Shown: positions 36,674 through 45,164 of the stretch, piece after piece
Layout: each line of letters opens with the position of its first letter
How positions within the stretch are numbered: position 1 is the first letter of the stretch
Assembly (NCBI GenBank): GCA_947502405.1
Contig: CANMZT010000004.1
Coordinates: forward strand, 62,001 to 126,000
Origin: an uncultured Algibacter sp.
GTDB taxonomy: Bacteria > Bacteroidota > Bacteroidia > Flavobacteriales > Flavobacteriaceae
Length of the DNA stretch: 64,000 nt
Direction: 5' to 3'
The notes under the pieces: model-generated
Database searches by the model: none
What the model saw: the letters and a program-made list of their open reading frames with translations, nothing else
What the model was told of the DNA's origin: nothing
Made by a program: the position numbers and the translations under genes

Positions 36674-39097
36674 TTAGAGTTTTATTTGAAGGGTTGTGTA
36701 CCAGTTTCTTGGAGCGGATGGAATTATACCTGGACCGGGATACCCAGTGGCTCTTCTCGTAAAATAGTTATTATCTAAAAGATTATTTACTCCTGCTTCT
36801 AGTTTGAAGTTTTTATATGTGTATGATAACGATACATCTAAAACATCATAAGCTGGTATTTCTCCTATTACACCACTTAAACTAGCTTGAGTAGAATTAG
36901 TAGCATCTGTAAATTGACTACCAAGGTATGTATATTGAATACTTCCTAAAAAGTTTTTAAACCCCCATCGAAGTCCAGTTTTTAAATTTAAATCTGGAAC
37001 AAATTCTACGTTATTACCCTTAACATTATTTTCTAGTGATACTGTATATTCAGAATCAATAATTGAAGTATTTACAAAGTAATTTAACTGAAAATCATTA
37101 CTCAAATTCAATATTTTTTTCAAATTGAAATCGAAGAGTGATTCTATACCATACATCACTGCGTCACCAACATTACCTCGTTCACTTGTCACACGTCCGT
37201 CAGGTAAACCTTTTTGAACAAAACCAATGCGATCATTATAAAACAGTCCAAATACTCCCAAATCGTATGAAATTAAACGTTTGTAATTACCTCTCAATCC
37301 CATATCTGCAGTAAATCCTCTTTCATCAGTAATATTAGGATTAATTGAAAAAGCTGGATTGATAATATTTATATCTGAAAACGTCACCGAACGGTAGTTC
37401 TGAGAAATATTACCGTAGAACTCAATAGAAGGATTTGGTTTGTAACTCAAACCAACACCAAGAAGCACAAAAGAGCGCTCAAAATCTCTATTATCCTCCA
37501 TTTTTTCGTTTAAAATGACGTTTCCTGCTGCATCAGTATTTATACGTCTGAAAAAGCCTTCGCTTTGTGTTTTAATATATTCGAATCTAAATCCAGGTGT
37601 TACTGAAAATTTATCTGATAAATAAAAGATATTTTCTCCAAAAACAGCAGCATTTAAGTTTGGTAAATCAAACTCTGATTGATCGGGATAATTTGGAAAC
37701 TCATCATTAGCAAAATTAAAATCTGGACCTATACCATCACTCCCTGGCCCTTGTTTTTGATAGTTTTTGGCTTTATAAAACTTGCCTCCTATCAAAAATG
37801 TGGCATTTTTATTAGAAATTTTATATTTACTAAGCAATCGCGTTTCAAAACCAAAATTATTAAAATCGCCAGCAATCAAATCTCGTTCTCGACCAGGATC
37901 AATATCACTAACTCTATTTGTCCTATAGCCCAGAGCATCTCTAGAAGCGTTTAAGCCAAAAACATTAAATGTAAAGTTTGTTTGTTCAGAAAACTTATAA
38001 GAAAATTTCAAATTATACAATAACCAATCTACTTCAAACCAATTTCTTGCGCGATTACTTTGAAAAGGGTTTTCACTAAACATATCGTCTGTTAAGCCAC
38101 CAGCCTGTTGAGCCAGATAATTCATGTATGTAAGTTCTGCCTCTATAGAGGTCTTGTCATTGAATTGATATCCTAAATGCGCAAATATATTTTTTGATTC
38201 AAACTCAGAATTTGGCCTAAAACCATCACCTGTTTTGTAATTAAAATAGGTGTAATAGCTCCACTTATTTTTTGTTCCGCTTAAACTGGTAAAATTGGTA
38301 TACAACCCAAAACTACCTAACGTATTCCTTGTTATTATATCTAGAGATTTATTTGGATTTGGAGCTTTTGTTTTAAAATTTATGAGACCTCCAAATTGCG
38401 TACCGTATTGTAACGACGCCGCTCCTCGAATTACTTGAATTTCTTGTAAACCTTCAGCTGCTGGTGTATAATAACTTTCTGGATACCCCAAAACATCGGC
38501 ACTAATATCGTAACCGTTTTGTCGGGTATTAAAATTTGCCGTTCTATTGGGATCTAGTCCTCTCCCGCCTACATTTAGTTGTAAACCAGCATCATCATTT
38601 TGAAAAATATTTAAGCCCGCTACTTGACTGTAAATTTGGCGTGCATTATTTGAAGCTAAATTTGCCATAGACTGCTCTACTAAAACCACCTCTGTTTTTT
38701 TACCCGCATAAATCGCTGTTTCCTCAACATCTCGCAATCGTTTTAACTCAAAAGCACGTCGGTTATGGGCATTAATAATGACTTCGGACAAAGTTGTAGT
38801 TAAATCATCTAAAGTAATTTTTAAGTCTTTGCTTTTGGAGGTAATTATGGCTAATTCTTTTATTTCGTATTCAGCTGAAAAAAACACGAGAGTCATTTCT
38901 GCTTTAGCTGTATCAAATATAAACTCTCCAATATTATTAGTAGTTGTTAATAATCCAGATGCTTTATCATAAACACTAACCCCTGTAATAGGCTGCTTAT
39001 TTTTAGAAAATATAACCGTGCCACTCACTTTATTTTGTGTGTAAACGGATATACAAAACAACAACGCTATAATAAGTTTACAATCCTTTAATCTCAT
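36674..39097 (-). CDS. TonB-dependent receptor, probably iron-related
   Basis: An 807-residue outer-membrane receptor: signal peptide (about 1-20), carboxypeptidase-like domain (22-95, GTVIFSKNKQPITGVSVYDK), plug (about 125-245, with VRGAASLQYGTQFGGLINF-like sequence), and a long barrel ending in QIKL. The plug contains NVGGRGLDPNRTANFNTRQN, and barrel repeats such as NISQNYRSVTFSDI are typical of FecA-like siderophore or ferric-citrate receptors. Its start overlaps the upstream HTTM gene by 20 nt. It is the last gene of a unit with imelysin and DUF4856 lipoproteins, which favours iron as the substrate. Confidence 0.88.
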   Translation of the reverse strand: MRLKDCKLIIALLFCISVYTQNKVSGTVIFSKNKQPITGVSVYDKASGLLTTTNNIGEFIFDTAKAEMTLVFFSAEYEIKELAIITSKSKDLKITLDDLTTTLSEVIINAHNRRAFELKRLRDVEETAIYAGKKTEVVLVEQSMANLASNNARQIYSQVAGLNIFQNDDAGLQLNVGGRGLDPNRTANFNTRQNGYDISADVLGYPESYYTPAAEGLQEIQVIRGAASLQYGTQFGGLINFKTKAPNPNKSLDIITRNTLGSFGLYTNFTSLSGTKNKWSYYTYFNYKTGDGFRPNSEFESKNIFAHLGYQFNDKTSIEAELTYMNYLAQQAGGLTDDMFSENPFQSNRARNWFEVDWLLYNLKFSYKFSEQTNFTFNVFGLNASRDALGYRTNRVSDIDPGRERDLIAGDFNNFGFETRLLSKYKISNKNATFLIGGKFYKAKNYQKQGPGSDGIGPDFNFANDEFPNYPDQSEFDLPNLNAAVFGENIFYLSDKFSVTPGFRFEYIKTQSEGFFRRINTDAAGNVILNEKMEDNRDFERSFVLLGVGLSYKPNPSIEFYGNISQNYRSVTFSDINIINPAFSINPNITDERGFTADMGLRGNYKRLISYDLGVFGLFYNDRIGFVQKGLPDGRVTSERGNVGDAVMYGIESLFDFNLKKILNLSNDFQLNYFVNTSIIDSEYTVSLENNVKGNNVEFVPDLNLKTGLRWGFKNFLGSIQYTYLGSQFTDATNSTQASLSGVIGEIPAYDVLDVSLSYTYKNFKLEAGVNNLLDNNYFTRRATGYPGPGIIPSAPRNWYTTLQIKL

Positions 39098-40439
39098 CTT
39101 TAAAAGGTAATATCCAGTGCTTTGGTTTAAACGATTCTTTTTCGGCGTACAAATCTACGTTTTTATCTATGAATGGTTGACTTAATCTGCCATTTAATGC
39201 CACATAACTTTCTACAAAAACTTGAATATTTTTATGACCTTGTGATGTAAAGTGATCTCCTAAATAATGAGCATATTCCAAAATAAAATCAGGTTGTGAA
39301 CCCATTTGTTTTTCTTGAAATGAGCTTAAGAAATCTTTATTATCAACATAAAAGAATTCGCCAGTTTTACCATTAACAATTTTAAAAGTTGAAATCCCCA
39401 TTTTCTCCATAAGCATAACACGCCACGAAAAACGATAGCCTTCTTCAGTCCAAAATAATTCTCCTGGATACGCTAAATATCTAAATGGAAATACAATTTG
39501 AATTACAAAAAACACTATTAGCAAGCTTATAACAGGTTTTCTATATTGATATGCATAGCTTTCTTTTACTAGAATGGTTTTTGATTTTGAAAAGGACAAC
39601 ATCTTTCTGATTACACCAATTATCTTTTTGTGTAATGTTGCATCAAAGAAAATTAATGTTGAAACAATCATAATAAATGGAAACATCCCTATAGGAAACA
39701 ACACTCTTGTAAATACATGAAAGAATATCACAAGAATAAAAGCAAATACTCTTGTTTTTTTATAAAGTAACAAAAACGGGATTGCTAAATCATATAACAT
39801 CCCACTCCAACTCATAGCGTAATGAAACCAATTTTGATGCATTAGGGTTTCTCCAATTATTGGTAAGTCGTATTTAGAGGTTAACCATATTTTTAATGGT
39901 TGTGCTTTAAATAACCAATCGCTATTAATCTTAGCTAATCCTGCATAAAAATAAACGATGCCCAATAATAATTTCACACTATCAATAGTCCATTTAGGAA
40001 TTTGATTATAGCTCTTTTTATTAAGAAGATTATCAACGGAAAAGCAAGCATTTGCTGGTAAAAAAATCATTAAAAAACTTAGTAAACTAATAAAGTAATA
40101 ATGATTTAAATAAGTGGTTTTATCCATCAATTCAATGTAGGTAAAACTTAAAAAGAAGGTAATTATAGCTATTCTGTATTTTAAACCAATAGCTACGAAA
40201 AAAGCTGATAAGCCGCAAATTACAAATAATAGATACGTATAATTCCCAATAGGTTTTACCCACTCAAAACCATAATATGAAAAATGAAATCTTGGATCAA
40301 TATATAAAGTTTCAATCCAACCATGATACCAAAAACGGATGATACTAAAACACATCATAATACCAAAAGCAATTCTGAATACTGCTAAAGGTGATGCATT
40401 TGTATATTTATTAAGATATGTTTTGAAGTTAAAATGCAT
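39078..40439 (-). CDS. HTTM-domain membrane protein (vitamin K-dependent gamma-carboxylase-like)
   Basis: A 453-residue integral membrane protein. It starts with FKTYLNKYTNASPLAVFRIAF and contains YFYAGLAKINSDWLFKAQPL and LPANACFSVD, blocks typical of the horizontally transferred transmembrane (HTTM) domain related to human gamma-glutamyl carboxylase. About eight hydrophobic segments occupy residues 15-340. A soluble C-terminal part begins near TEEGYRFSWRVMLMEKMG. Activity of bacterial members is mostly unknown. It sits between imelysin and the TonB receptor and overlaps the receptor by 20 nt, so the two are co-translated. A terminator-like hairpin lies just upstream. Confidence 0.85.
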   Translation of the reverse strand: MHFNFKTYLNKYTNASPLAVFRIAFGIMMCFSIIRFWYHGWIETLYIDPRFHFSYYGFEWVKPIGNYTYLLFVICGLSAFFVAIGLKYRIAIITFFLSFTYIELMDKTTYLNHYYFISLLSFLMIFLPANACFSVDNLLNKKSYNQIPKWTIDSVKLLLGIVYFYAGLAKINSDWLFKAQPLKIWLTSKYDLPIIGETLMHQNWFHYAMSWSGMLYDLAIPFLLLYKKTRVFAFILVIFFHVFTRVLFPIGMFPFIMIVSTLIFFDATLHKKIIGVIRKMLSFSKSKTILVKESYAYQYRKPVISLLIVFFVIQIVFPFRYLAYPGELFWTEEGYRFSWRVMLMEKMGISTFKIVNGKTGEFFYVDNKDFLSSFQEKQMGSQPDFILEYAHYLGDHFTSQGHKNIQVFVESYVALNGRLSQPFIDKNVDLYAEKESFKPKHWILPFKDEIKGL

Positions 40440-40447
40440 TGAGAATA

Positions 40448-40482
40448 AAAAAAGGTTGTCATTAATATTGACAACCTTTTTT
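40448..40482 (-). terminator. Internal hairpin terminator or attenuator between imelysin and HTTM genes
   Basis: The stem AAAAAGGTTGTCA / TGACAACCTTTTT has a 7-nt loop (TTAATAT or its complement). It lies between the imelysin stop (40498) and the HTTM start (40439), with only 8 nt left before the ATG and no room for another promoter. It should cut down, not abolish, expression of the two downstream genes. Confidence 0.8.
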
Positions 40483-40497
40483 AAAATTTATATTACT

Positions 40498-41637
40498 TTA
40501 ATCGCCATCATTATCTCTGAAGCCTTCATCTATATCTACATCAAAAGCACTCATCATATCCACTTTTAAAGATACAACAGCTAGTTGAAGTGCATCATAA
40601 GCTTGGGTCATTTTAGTATTATCAGAATTTATTTGGTTATAAAAATTAGTATCTAAATCTTGTAATTTTTGTTTAGCATTACTGAATTTAGTATTAATTG
40701 TAGTAGCTAAATCACTTCTATTTAAGGCTTCTAAATAGGTTTTAAAACTTTCACCAGTAGTTGTTCCATTATACTGTTTACCATTGAAAAAATCCTGAAC
40801 AGCACTTATCGCTTCCAATGCTAATATTTTGGAAACATCTTTTTTATAAAATGCCTCTACTTTTTCAGGAAGTGGGTTGTTTGAAAAATTTCCAGCAGGA
40901 ATACCTATTTTATTAGCCCGTAGTCCTTTTTCATAATAAAACACAAAATCATTAACAATCTTACTTACAGCACCAGTTGTTGAGCTTGAAATATTAGTTA
41001 CAAAAATATCCCTGTAACTATTTTTCCAATCATCAGTAATCGTATTAGTCAATGCATTCATCCTAGCTACAACATCATCCAAATAAGTAACATAGCCATC
41101 TTTTTTTGAATTTGTGGTAAACTTTTCTAGTGGATTAGTGTCAGTATCAGCTATTCCATGAATTAAAAAATCTAAAGCCGAAAAACCTTGTCCATCATGA
41201 TAATTACTTGTTGTTAAATCGTAATTTCCATCTGCAGCTCCATTTTCAATATCAGAAACTTCTAAAGGATAGATATTAAAGAATGATACAAACCCAATAA
41301 AGTTAGTGTTATCTATACCTTCGGCTTTACCTATATTAAACATTTCAACATATTGCCAAGTTTTGTAGGCCTCTAACCAAGCATCACTTAATGCATCAAG
41401 ATTAGACTGATTAACATCACTAACAAAATTTGCTCTAGCAGTATCTAAATTCAAGAGTTTACTTTGTAAGTCTTCAAAAGCAGGTATAATAATATTATCT
41501 GCTACATTAGTTAACAATGCACTTCTATCATAATTATCACTTCCACTTCCTGATGAATCGTCACTTGAAGATGAAGTACATGCAATTATAAGTGTAAATA
41601 CTGTGAGTAGTAAAAAGATGTTTCTTATTATATTCAT
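40498..41637 (-). CDS. Imelysin-family iron-regulated lipoprotein
   Basis: A 379-residue lipoprotein (signal ending LIIACTSS, Cys20) of the imelysin/insulin-cleaving peptidase (IPPA) family, found with iron-uptake systems. Recognisable are the N-terminal VADNIIIPAFEDLQSKLLNL helix, SDAWLEAYKTWQYVEMFNIG, the core GQGFSALDFLIHG, and the C-terminal helices. Despite the name, most members lack protease activity and are thought to bind or sense periplasmic iron. It lies between a DUF4856 lipoprotein and an HTTM protein. A -7 box TATTTTTG (41665-41658) upstream may give it an extra start. Confidence 0.9.
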   Translation of the reverse strand: MNIIRNIFLLLTVFTLIIACTSSSSDDSSGSGSDNYDRSALLTNVADNIIIPAFEDLQSKLLNLDTARANFVSDVNQSNLDALSDAWLEAYKTWQYVEMFNIGKAEGIDNTNFIGFVSFFNIYPLEVSDIENGAADGNYDLTTSNYHDGQGFSALDFLIHGIADTDTNPLEKFTTNSKKDGYVTYLDDVVARMNALTNTITDDWKNSYRDIFVTNISSSTTGAVSKIVNDFVFYYEKGLRANKIGIPAGNFSNNPLPEKVEAFYKKDVSKILALEAISAVQDFFNGKQYNGTTTGESFKTYLEALNRSDLATTINTKFSNAKQKLQDLDTNFYNQINSDNTKMTQAYDALQLAVVSLKVDMMSAFDVDIDEGFRDNDGD

Positions 41638-41657
41638 GGTTTAAAAATAATATTTTG

Positions 41658-41665
41658 CAAAAATA
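41658..41665 (-). promoter_or_regulatory. Candidate internal -7 box for the imelysin gene
   Basis: TATTTTTG on the minus strand, 20 nt before the ATG at 41637, is an exact TAnnTTTG. No TTG sits 18-20 nt upstream. Confidence 0.3.
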
Positions 41666-41731
41666 CTAAAAAGTAGCCGTTACATTTTACATGCAACAAC
41701 TACTTTTTTGATTATGATTACTTATTTATCA

Positions 41732-42934
41732 TTATTCAGCTGATGATGCTTGAGCTGTTGTAAAATTAAACTCAGCTGAAATAGTATTAGACATGGCATC
41801 TAAAGCTTCCTCTGTAATATCCCAAAACCCATTTCCATCAGTTAATGTATTTATAAACCCATCTACTTCCGATTTTGTAAAATAGGGCTCGTCTGTATTA
41901 GGCTTTCTTGTAAATTGCAAACTGTAAATAAAACCAAAACCTTCAGACAAATCATGGAAAGCTGCGCCTTTATTATTTGCTAATACAGCTTTACCTTGTT
42001 GTAAATAGTATACCGCTCTAATTCCTATAATTTCAGAAATTTTCTCTCTAATAATTGCTGCTTGTTGGTCTCTAATGCTATACTCTTTTTGAACAATAGC
42101 TGCTCTTCCTAATTTAAAAGCTTGATAAATGTCATCTGCTATTCCTGCAAAATCAGAATCACCTTCAACACGCCCAATATATTTGTTTAAAAAACTATCT
42201 GCACCTAAGTCTAAGTTAGGGTCTGCAGCATTTGCATTTTGTCCATAAACATAGCCGTAAGCTTCATCCCATTTATGCTCCATATTAGTATAATTTTTAC
42301 CTTCAGCTACTGTACCAGTATCGTTATCAGCTCTATTAGACCCTGCATCTAAAACTGCAGGGCTTAAATAATTATTTAAGGCTTGATCTACCATTAAGGC
42401 ACCAATTAAACCTTTATTAACCGCTTGATTGTATTCTAAGCCTTTTGCATTAACATATCGTGTAGATCCTCCCCCACTTTCTTGAATTTTCCCAGCAGTT
42501 CCGGAAACTGCATCAACATTCCAGTTTGGATAAACCTCATCAACCTGTGCTTTTATCCAAGTATCAAAATCTGCTTTAATAGCATTAGCATCAGTGGTAT
42601 TTGCAGAAAAGTAATCTGCCGATGCTGCTGTTTTACTTCTTATATTTTTACTAGATGCATTTAATTCTGCATCAGCAAACTTATCTCCTGTATTTGTAAA
42701 CATACCATCTAAATCTTCTTCACTTTTAGAAGTATCTTTAAGAGCGTCAATTAACTCTTGTCCCATTTCTATTCTCGTAGTTTGCCCACTAAAACTCACA
42801 GTAGAATTTCCATCTCTAGTAAACTCATAAGTAGAAGGAGCTGTAACAGTATTAGATCCATTTCCATCATCATCATTAGTACATGATTGGAAGAAAGCAG
42901 AAGCTATAAATACACTTAAAATAATTTTTTTCAT
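41732..42934 (-). CDS. DUF4856 lipoprotein of the iron operon
   Basis: A 400-residue lipoprotein (MKKIILSVFIASAFFQSC, Cys18) with an acidic linker. The sequence YEFTRDGNSTVSFSGQTTRI near residue 36, KGLEYNQAVNKGLIGALMVD and the C-terminal helical bundle match the DUF4856 family, which regularly neighbours imelysin in Bacteroidota. It is the first gene of the minus-strand unit and has the best promoter of the window directly upstream. It may bind iron or a haem-like substrate at the surface; this is inference from context. Confidence 0.85.
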   Translation of the reverse strand: MKKIILSVFIASAFFQSCTNDDDGNGSNTVTAPSTYEFTRDGNSTVSFSGQTTRIEMGQELIDALKDTSKSEEDLDGMFTNTGDKFADAELNASSKNIRSKTAASADYFSANTTDANAIKADFDTWIKAQVDEVYPNWNVDAVSGTAGKIQESGGGSTRYVNAKGLEYNQAVNKGLIGALMVDQALNNYLSPAVLDAGSNRADNDTGTVAEGKNYTNMEHKWDEAYGYVYGQNANAADPNLDLGADSFLNKYIGRVEGDSDFAGIADDIYQAFKLGRAAIVQKEYSIRDQQAAIIREKISEIIGIRAVYYLQQGKAVLANNKGAAFHDLSEGFGFIYSLQFTRKPNTDEPYFTKSEVDGFINTLTDGNGFWDITEEALDAMSNTISAEFNFTTAQASSAE

Positions 42935-42955
42935 AATTTTGATTTGGCGTCTTTT

Positions 42956-42976
42956 TATTTAGACTTATTATAAATA
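42956..42976. promoter_or_regulatory. Possible iron-regulator operator
   Basis: TATTTA-N9-TAAATA (42956-42961 and 42971-42976) forms an inverted repeat just downstream of the predicted start site of the DUF4856 operon. It would be well placed for a repressor of the Fur or DtxR type, but the sequence is AT-rich and such repeats can occur by chance. Confidence 0.3.
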
Positions 42977-42990
42977 GTTTGTTTCGAGTG

Positions 42991-43020
42991 CAAATATAAT
43001 ATCCATTTTTACTTCAGCAA
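42991..43020 (-). promoter_or_regulatory. Promoter of the DUF4856-imelysin-HTTM-TonB unit
   Basis: On the minus strand TTG (43020-43018), exactly 19 nt, then TATATTTG (42998-42991): a full match to TTG-N19-TAnnTTTG. The start codon of the first gene is 57 nt downstream. Confidence 0.75.
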
Positions 43021-43132
43021 AGTTTATTTAGATTAAATTTAAATAGAGATTTTTACATATGATTAATTAACTGATTTTAAACATTTTAAAATAAGCCAAA
43101 ATTAAAAATTTAACATTTAGGTAACGTAAAAA

Positions 43133-43996
43133 TCAATGAAAATGATTGAAAATTTTAGAAGCTTCATTGTATGCACTTTCAAAGCTTAGTGCATTCAAGC
43201 TATTTTTTTTGTTAGAAGTAAAATAAGATAATAGCTTTTCAGTAGGCATATTGCCTGTAAGCTCATCTTTAGCCATTGGGCAACCACCAAATCCTTGAAT
43301 AGCACCGTCAAAACGATTACATCCAGCTTTATAAGCGGCATCAACTTTTTCAAACCATGTACTAGGTGTGGTATGCAAATGTGCTCCAAATTCAATATTT
43401 GGATATTTAGGAATTAAATTTGAGAATAAATAATCAATGCTTTCAGGACTTGAAGTTCCTACAGTATCACTAAGCGATAATATCTTAACACCCATATTGG
43501 CTAGCTTCTCAGTCCAATCCCCTACTATATCAACATTCCACGGGTCTCCATATGGATTACCAAAACCCATTGAAATATAAACCACAACTTCTTTATTGGC
43601 TTTATCAGCAATTTCTAATATTTCAGTAAGTGTTATAACAGATTGCGCAATAGTTTTATGTGTATTACGCATCTGAAAATTTTCAGAAATTGAAAATGGA
43701 TACCCTAAATAATTAATAGCTTTGTGTTTTGAAGCATCATTGGCTCCTCTTGTATTTGCTATTATAGCTAATAACTTACTTGTTGTAGCGCTTAAATCTA
43801 GTTGAGATAATACCTCTGCGGTATCCACCATCTGCGGGATAGCCTTAGGAGACACAAAACTTCCAAAATCAATGGTATCAAAATCAACCCGTAATAAAGA
43901 TTGAATATATTGAACCTTTTGCTCTGTAGGTATAAATTGCTTTATACCTTGCATAGCATCACGTGGACATTCAATTATTTTGATAGGTTTAGCCAT
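43133..43996 (-). CDS. Hydroxymethylglutaryl-CoA lyase
   Basis: A 287-residue TIM-barrel enzyme of the HMG-CoA lyase/pyruvate carboxyltransferase family that splits HMG-CoA to acetoacetate and acetyl-CoA, the end of leucine degradation. The N-terminus IIECPRDAMQGIKQFIPTE carries the metal- and substrate-binding Arg-Asp pair. GAHLHTTPSTWFEKVDAAY contains the metal-ligand His pair. The signature loop IQGFGGCPMAKDELTGNMPT near 237-250 contains the catalytic Cys. The usual EVGLRDG start is replaced by IECPRDAM, a common flavobacterial variant. Confidence 0.9.
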   Translation of the reverse strand: MAKPIKIIECPRDAMQGIKQFIPTEQKVQYIQSLLRVDFDTIDFGSFVSPKAIPQMVDTAEVLSQLDLSATTSKLLAIIANTRGANDASKHKAINYLGYPFSISENFQMRNTHKTIAQSVITLTEILEIADKANKEVVVYISMGFGNPYGDPWNVDIVGDWTEKLANMGVKILSLSDTVGTSSPESIDYLFSNLIPKYPNIEFGAHLHTTPSTWFEKVDAAYKAGCNRFDGAIQGFGGCPMAKDELTGNMPTEKLLSYFTSNKKNSLNALSFESAYNEASKIFNHFH

Positions 43997-44106
43997 TTTA
44001 GACTTTGAAATTTTGGATGTTAAAAATACTATTATTTTTAATAATGTAAGGTTTTAAAATTAATTACGACTCAGCCATAATACTATTAATCCTTCAAAAA
44101 ATAATT

Positions 44107-45021
44107 ATGAAAAAAATTACACTTATTTTATCTTTTTTAGTGTGCTCATTTGCTTTTAGCCAAAGTGTAGCAACATACAATTTTAAATTTACTAATTTTT
44201 GGAATGCAACTGACCATAATGGTGGTAATGCGCTTCCAGGTAATGCACATTGGTCAGACCTTGTTGGTGCTAACCATAACAGTAATGTAACATTTGCACA
44301 AGCAGGAGGCACTGCTACTACTGGTGTTGAAAATATTGCTGAATTAGGTGCTTGGTCTGTATTTAGAAATAATGATATACAGGATGCCCTAGATGCAAAT
44401 AATGCACAACAATTTATAAATGCTGGAGACCTGTTTCTAAATGCTGGAACAGAAATAAATTTTACGCTTCAAATTAGTGAAGACTATCCATTACTTACAC
44501 TATTATCTATGATTGCGCCAAGTCCAGATTGGTTGATTGTAGTTAATAGCTTAGATTTAAGAAGTGGTGGAACTTGGCAAAATTCTATAACTATAGATCT
44601 TTACCCTTATGATGCTGGTACAGAAGAAGGCTCTTCTTATACATTAAGCAATGCTGCAACAAGTCCTCAAGGTGTTATAACAAATATCAGAGGTGTTGCT
44701 CCTTTTAATATGGAAAAAGTGGCGCAACTTACTGTAAACTTAGATAGTGTTCTTAGTTCAAGTGAAGTTCCTGCTTTAGAAGATATAAGTATCTACCCAA
44801 ATCCTAGTAAAGGCAACGTTACTATTTCAAACATTCAAAATATGGATTTAGAAAAAATAGAAGTTTACAGTGTTTTAGGTAGTTTGGTAAAACAAGTTAA
44901 GGTCAAACAAAACCTTTCAAAATTAAACCTAGATTTATCTAACACAAATAAAGGTATATTTCTTCTTAAAATAACTGATAAAAAAGGGTCTATACATACT
45001 CAAAAACTTGTAATAGACTAA
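44107..45021 (+). CDS. Secreted protein with T9SS C-terminal sorting domain
   Basis: A 304-residue protein with signal peptide MKKITLILSFLVCSFAFSQS and a C-terminal type A sorting domain (about 225-304) that starts DISIYPNPSKGNVTIS and ends KKGSIHTQKLVID. The body (25-215) includes FWNATDHNGGNALPGNAHWS near residue 32, which matches the spondin-domain pattern FTNxWxxxxHNxxxP...H; the HWSDLVGANHNSNVTF segment strengthens this. Spondin-like domains are found in extracellular adhesins. The sorting tail predicts export by the type IX system and attachment to the cell surface. Confidence 0.85.
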   Translation: MKKITLILSFLVCSFAFSQSVATYNFKFTNFWNATDHNGGNALPGNAHWSDLVGANHNSNVTFAQAGGTATTGVENIAELGAWSVFRNNDIQDALDANNAQQFINAGDLFLNAGTEINFTLQISEDYPLLTLLSMIAPSPDWLIVVNSLDLRSGGTWQNSITIDLYPYDAGTEEGSSYTLSNAATSPQGVITNIRGVAPFNMEKVAQLTVNLDSVLSSSEVPALEDISIYPNPSKGNVTISNIQNMDLEKIEVYSVLGSLVKQVKVKQNLSKLNLDLSNTNKGIFLLKITDKKGSIHTQKLVID

Positions 45022-45062
45022 TACTCATAACAATTTAATTTATTGAATTGTTAATAAAAAAG

Positions 45063-45112
45063 GCGTTAAAATGTTAAGTAATCGACTATATTAACATTTT
45101 AACGTTTTTTTT
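45063..45112 (+). terminator. Rho-independent terminator
   Basis: The stem GCGTTAAAATGTTAA / TTAACATTTTAACG (45064-45104) is followed by eight T and lies 42 nt after the stop of the preceding gene. Confidence 0.88.
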
Positions 45113-45134
45113 ATAATGAAGATTCATTTCGGTA

Positions 45135-45142
45135 TACATTTG
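45135..45142 (+). promoter_or_regulatory. Candidate -7 box for the metalloprotease gene
   Basis: TACATTTG matches TAnnTTTG. It ends 22 nt before ATG 45165 but only 7 nt before the alternative ATG 45150, so it favours the later start. Confidence 0.4.
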
Positions 45143-45164
45143 ATTATAAATGTTTTCATCCCAA

